This document shows, in pieces, positions 60,546-64,000 of a stretch of DNA of 64,000 nucleotides (position 1 is the first letter of the stretch; every line of letters begins with the position of its first letter). A model generated the notes under the pieces. It was not told the origin of the DNA and did no database searches. It was given only the letters and a program-made list of their open reading frames with translations. Both the position numbers and the translations under genes were made by a program. Source of the stretch: Symsagittifera roscoffensis (Eukaryota; Xenacoelomorpha; Acoela; Convolutidae); contig NC_087071.1 in the NCBI RefSeq assembly GCF_963678635.1, positions 1,540,537 through 1,604,536 of the forward strand, given 5' to 3'.

Positions 60546-60600
60546 CGAAGCTCTTTTTGTGCGAGTCAAGCTCTTTTTGTGCGAGTCAAGCTCTTTTTGT
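60546..60600 (+). repeat. 20-bp tandem repeat, three copies
   Basis: 'gcga(g/a)..aagctctttttgt' occurs three times at a 20-bp period (gcgagtcaagctctttttgt). The minus-strand open frame across it is incidental. Confidence 0.9.
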
Positions 60601-60899
60601 TGCATCTAGAACTTTCACGTAATACCACTATTGCAACCGAAATCTGTCAGGCGGTGCTGGACTCGAAGCTGGAGGTCAAAGGAGCGCGCGTCTTCTCACA
60701 CTATCAATGCCATGGCAGCGGATCGAATACATAATCTGACGATCACGAAGTGAACTCTCTTCAGCAGTGCTGAGATCCTCTTTTGATATTAATAAGAATT
60801 TTCAATTAAAAAAGCTGGATGAGCCACTGAATTTGGCTCACAGACAACGATATAGTGATAAGAAATAATAAAATTTCAAAGTCAAGTCATTTGAAACAA

Positions 60900-61785
60900 C
60901 TTACAGTAAATCTAAAAAAAAACATTTCCTTGCTTCAAAAATTAGAGTGACTCTTATTGCGGGAAAAGGCAAACACTCGAAATTCAGGGCTCCAATGAGC
61001 TGTTCACACGTCCCCACGTTATAAAACAAGTCCCCGAGCATGTAATTCTTGGGGTCGTGATTGATAAAGATCTTTAGTAGATTGGTCATATGAGCGAAAA
61101 ATGCCGAAAAGTTTAAGTGCGCTAGCTATGATAAAGATAAACTCCCCGAAAATAACGTTCAAATTTTAGCTGCAAATCTAAAGAGTCTGGTTCTGCCCAT
61201 AATTGTTCATGCATTACCCTGCTTTCAGCCGAATATTACAGGATTTCGATGACCTGAAAGAGTACAGAAGACAACAACACGTTAGATTAACGGATGTCGT
61301 GACTAATTGGAAGATCTGAAGAAGGCAAACTTTCTTGCGCTGACTTTATACCTTCGAATCTCTCCAAATTAGTTCAAAATAACTATGATATCAACATACA
61401 AGACAAAGTGACTTTCAAACAGACATCTGCCGCGACCAGACTTGCTCAGCGCACACAGTTCATAGTACTGATTTCGAAACGGAAGCTTGCCGAAGCGAAC
61501 TTCTAGATAAGAACTCCTAAACTTATTAACAGAACTGAACAAGAGGTCGACTTTTTCAACAGCCGTGGTCTCAAATCTCCAGTTTTAAAATAACTTGGGG
61601 GTTCTTTGACTCCGGCTACTCAGAGATAGTATCAAGCACATGGAGACTTTTAACTGACCTAAACTGTGAAAAACACTTTCACACTCGCGCATCTAGTCTG
61701 TTAAATCATAATAATAATAATATTCATAAAAAGCATAAAAATAATCATAATAATGATAATAATCATACCATAATAATGCATAATT
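60900..61785 (+). pseudogene. Decayed LINE 3' end with (AAT)n tail
   Basis: Plus-strand translation with frameshifts and stops gives HVILGVVIDKDL, then HMSEKCRKV, SALAMIKINSPKITFKF, SLVLPIIV-like and RLAQRTQFIVLISKRKL, NRTEQEVDFFNSRGLKSP and RASSLLNHNNNN. LGVVIDKDL and the following order are typical of the region after the reverse-transcriptase core in non-LTR elements. It ends in an (AAT)n run. Its sequence and tail differ from the LINE at 50031-51970, so it belongs to another family. Antisense to, and adjoining, the PH-gene exon at 61934. Confidence 0.75.
61705..61785 (+). repeat. (AAT)n-rich tail
   Basis: Imperfect AAT/AATCAT repeats (61705-61785) ending the decayed LINE. The minus-strand exon of the PH gene most likely ends before it. 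Confidence 0.8.
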
Positions 61786-61799
61786 GGCTTCCGAAAAAT

Positions 61800-61934
61800 C
61801 GACTTTTAGAACATCTTTTTTATCCCCTCTAAACCTATTTGGGGTGTTGGGATTGTACCGTTTCTCCAAAATATCTTTCGCGACAAACTCAACTTTTCTT
61901 TTGATATACATGTCATACATACTTATCAATTCAG
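61800..61934 (-). CDS. Probable exon downstream of the PH exon
   Basis: Acceptor tttttcag|CT at 61935 accepts the single G left by the PH exon (G+CT = Ala). Encodes AELISMYDMYIKRKVEFVAK, then DILEKRYNPNTPNRFRG and KKDVLKVDFS, a charged helical sequence. Donor unclear: AATAG|GTTTAG at 61835 is one option. Beyond about 61790 the frame reads through the antisense (AAT)n tail, giving a Tyr-rich artefact. Confidence 0.5.
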
Positions 61935-62081
61935 CTGAAAAATGAGACCGAATGCGACTATCACGTTTTTTAAATCAAAGCTCGATCGGAACGAAAACTC
62001 AAAAAGTATCAGTTTTGACATGTATGCGCGTAATGCTAAACGTCACACCCCCTTCCCCCCTTCACCGTCAATTTACCCCAC

Positions 62082-62242
62082 CTTGAGGATTTGTGCCCCC
62101 ACCCACAGGTGGATTGAGGATGACACTTTGTATGGCCTGGAACCACTCGTCTCTCTGTTTGATGTCCTTCGATCTCAACTCGTAGACTTTCATCTTACTC
62201 TGCTGGTCTGTGCTCAGTCGCAGCACAAACGGGTAGTCACTG
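62082..62242 (-). CDS. PH-domain exon (C-terminal part of the domain)
   Basis: Acceptor ttggtag|C at 62243 and donor CTCAAG|GTGGGG at 62081. Encodes SSDYPFVLRLSTDQQSKMKV and YELRSKDIKQRDEWFQAIQS, then VILNPPVGGG. The strand-strand-helix ending in RDEWFQAI is the standard close of a pleckstrin homology domain with its invariant Trp. Somewhat like the DEF6/SWAP70 PH end, but this is a guess. PH domains bind phosphoinositides or proteins at membranes. The 5' exons presumably lie to the right, beyond the window. Confidence 0.7.
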
Positions 62243-62916
62243 CTACCAAACAGAACAAAAAGATAAAACTCAAAATTCATATTAATCAGTTATCTTTAAC
62301 ATCGAGAAGTTTGGGCTATTTTCTGTTATACGGCCCAAAAAGTTTTTTTTTGCCATTTTGAAGTTCGATCATGACGCTCTAATTTGATTGGTTGAAACTA
62401 TTATCAGCAAAAAGAATTCGCAGCATTTTCATTGAAAACAGAAGCTCAATTAACATTTTTATAATTTGGGCCGTGAACGCAAAAGACCGGAAGTTTGTGA
62501 ACAAATCGAGAAACGGTGTCCCGCAAATAAAAGGACAGCTGCTAAGACGACATTCACTTTTCATGGGACTTTCAGATGACACTGCACACAAACTCTCCAA
62601 TTGTGTTTCTGAGAAAAACACAAATTTAAATTCGACTTGATCAATTTACTGTTTTAATGCTCATTTGACGCCCCGTTGTCTTGTCTTAATGGGCTGTCAT
62701 CTTTATTAACAAGCAGCTCGAGACACGCAGTGTCGAGATGTAAAAAACCTTCGAGACGCAAAATAAGCTGTTGCTTATCTGTTATGAAACAAATGAGAAA
62801 AACTCGAACTAAACATGCATTTGAAAACATTTTCAAGCTAATGTACAGTTTTTATTATTTCATTCGTTTTGTTTGATTGTTCTAGAAAAGATTTTGCACT
62901 ATTTTTGCAAATTAAG
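62243..62916. other. Presumed PH-gene intron, nothing else recognised
   Basis: Opposed short open frames (62379-62876) show no domain pattern and no phase-matching exon for the PH domain N-terminus was found. Confidence 0.35.
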
Positions 62917-63004
62917 ACTAGTTTTTCAAATATGGCACTGAGAATGAACTAGTTTTTCAAATATGGCACTGAGAATGAACTAGTTCTTCAAATAAGGCAC
63001 TGAG
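62917..63004 (+). repeat. 31-bp tandem repeat, three copies
   Basis: 'actagttttt' starts at 62917 and 62948 and 'actagttctt' at 62979, each followed by 'caaataTggcactgaga'-type text: a 31-bp period with two base differences in the third copy. Confidence 0.9.
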
Positions 63005-64000
63005 ACATGTTGCACACATGTTTTTTCTTTGTAAAACCTATAATTTAAAGAGGTTGTTTTTATTTTGCCTCCACCTCACATGTGCATCCATTTAATGGTG
63101 CAACGAGTGGTTTTATAAGGCTAAGTATGAAGACCAAATATAATTATCATGGCTGAATCTGTTCGCATGTCAATTATTGAAATTATTATCTTCTATCGCA
63201 GTTGGGATGAAACACTCTGAGGCGATGAGAAAAGGAAACAAGACTGCTCGTATATCAGGGCAAAACCCTGAATGTTCCGACGGTCCCTTAATTCATATCG
63301 AATAGTTTTTGGGAACAAAAAATATTGAGAACCTATAAATTTTGGACAAAATCAAAGAGTGAAATTTTTAGTCGTACTAAATTAATATGACCAATTAGCT
63401 AGCCTCAATTCACTTTGGAACAAGATTATTAAAGCGCACATAATTTAATCCAAAAAATGGCCAATTTGGCAATTTTCAAAACCCCAGAACTTTACAAAAA
63501 AAAATTGGAGGTAAAATATCTTTTTAAGTTTGAACTCAGGAATCCGATATTTTCAATGGGATCTAAAAAAATTTCTCGAAATCTTTAATTTCGATCGGTG
63601 AAAATTGACTGAATAAAAAACCACACCGAGCATAAACATTCCGTTTTCTTCGAAAATCGGAACATAAAGTCACCAAGGATTCGACGCAAGAGTGCCGAAG
63701 TGCACAAAAGCAGATAAGATATAAAAAAGATTTAAAAGCAATAAGGACAAGGTAACGTAATCAGGGAATCGTAAAACAATTCAGGAAGAAGTTAGTGCAG
63801 TTTCCAAAGATTAATACTTTGATGTATTACATAAAACTTTTAAACAGCTAGTAACTACCCTCTAATTCTTCAGTGATGCCTCGTGTACTTTAATTAGCAG
63901 GTATTGTTTCGCATTAGATGCATGCTCTACTGACGCTATGCTACGACAGTTCAATAAGTGAAGCAACGATATGAAAAACTACTGAAACAAAGAGCCTTCT
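63005..64000. other. Right-edge DNA, nothing recognised
   Basis: At 63245-63285 'ggcaaaaccctgaatgttccgacggtccc' has a weak likeness to the foldback-family left end ('gaatgttccgacc'). No gene found. Confidence 0.35.

Noticed and set aside
61693-61790. Tyr-rich C-terminal tail of the PH-gene exon
   Set aside because: It is the antisense reading of the LINE (AAT)n tail.

Overview
The window looks like draft-assembly DNA from an invertebrate animal nucleus. It is strongly AT-rich, the genes are split by long introns with GT-AG borders, it carries non-LTR retrotransposon remnants, tRNA-derived SINE-like repeats and many short DNA-transposon derivatives, and it has a 200-base N gap. Nothing is arranged like a bacterial operon. 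I cannot name the species. The proteins (a SLC25A44-type mitochondrial carrier, a B-box/coiled-coil protein, a PH-domain fragment) fit a bilaterian or other metazoan. Codings and splice sites were read by eye; nothing was searched against a database.

Layout. 1-4787 is a satellite of about 958 bp in five tandem copies, running off the left edge, with a broken sixth copy to about 4980. 7692-11150 holds a plus-strand multi-exon gene whose phase-consistent model gives about 271 aa; its KGILK motif, acidic stretch and following basic helix recall protein phosphatase 1 inhibitor-2. 11825-12795 is a cluster of tRNA-like modules. 13747-15430 is an intronless minus-strand B-box/coiled-coil gene broken by one frameshift. 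17826-44871 is a minus-strand SLC25A44-like carrier gene; seven exons join in perfect phase to 416 codons plus stop. Its introns hold most of the repeats here: two palindromic MITEs (20913-22291), a foldback family, SINE-like units, a three-copy 950-bp tandem repeat (34057-36908) and a 26-bp minisatellite that makes up almost the whole first intron (43217-44614). A small plus-strand membrane protein gene (22764-23228) is nested in one intron.

From 44872 to the right edge genes are sparse. I see a Mutator-like MITE (48105-48566), a decayed LINE on the minus strand (50031-51970) ending in a (TAC)n tail, a tRNA-derived SINE (about 52345-52540), a hAT-type MITE with an 8-bp target duplication (58963-59338), the N gap (59490-59689), a second decayed LINE on the plus strand (about 60900-61785) ending in an (AAT)n tail, and two phase-compatible minus-strand exons of a PH-domain protein (about 61800-62242) whose remaining exons probably lie outside the window.

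The genes do not form a pathway. The striking property is how much of the window is self-complementary or tandem repeat DNA packed around a few exons. I found no clear new defence or enzymatic system. The best candidates for undescribed biology are the orphan membrane protein, the tRNA-like module family, the minisatellite intron and the frameshifted B-box gene.
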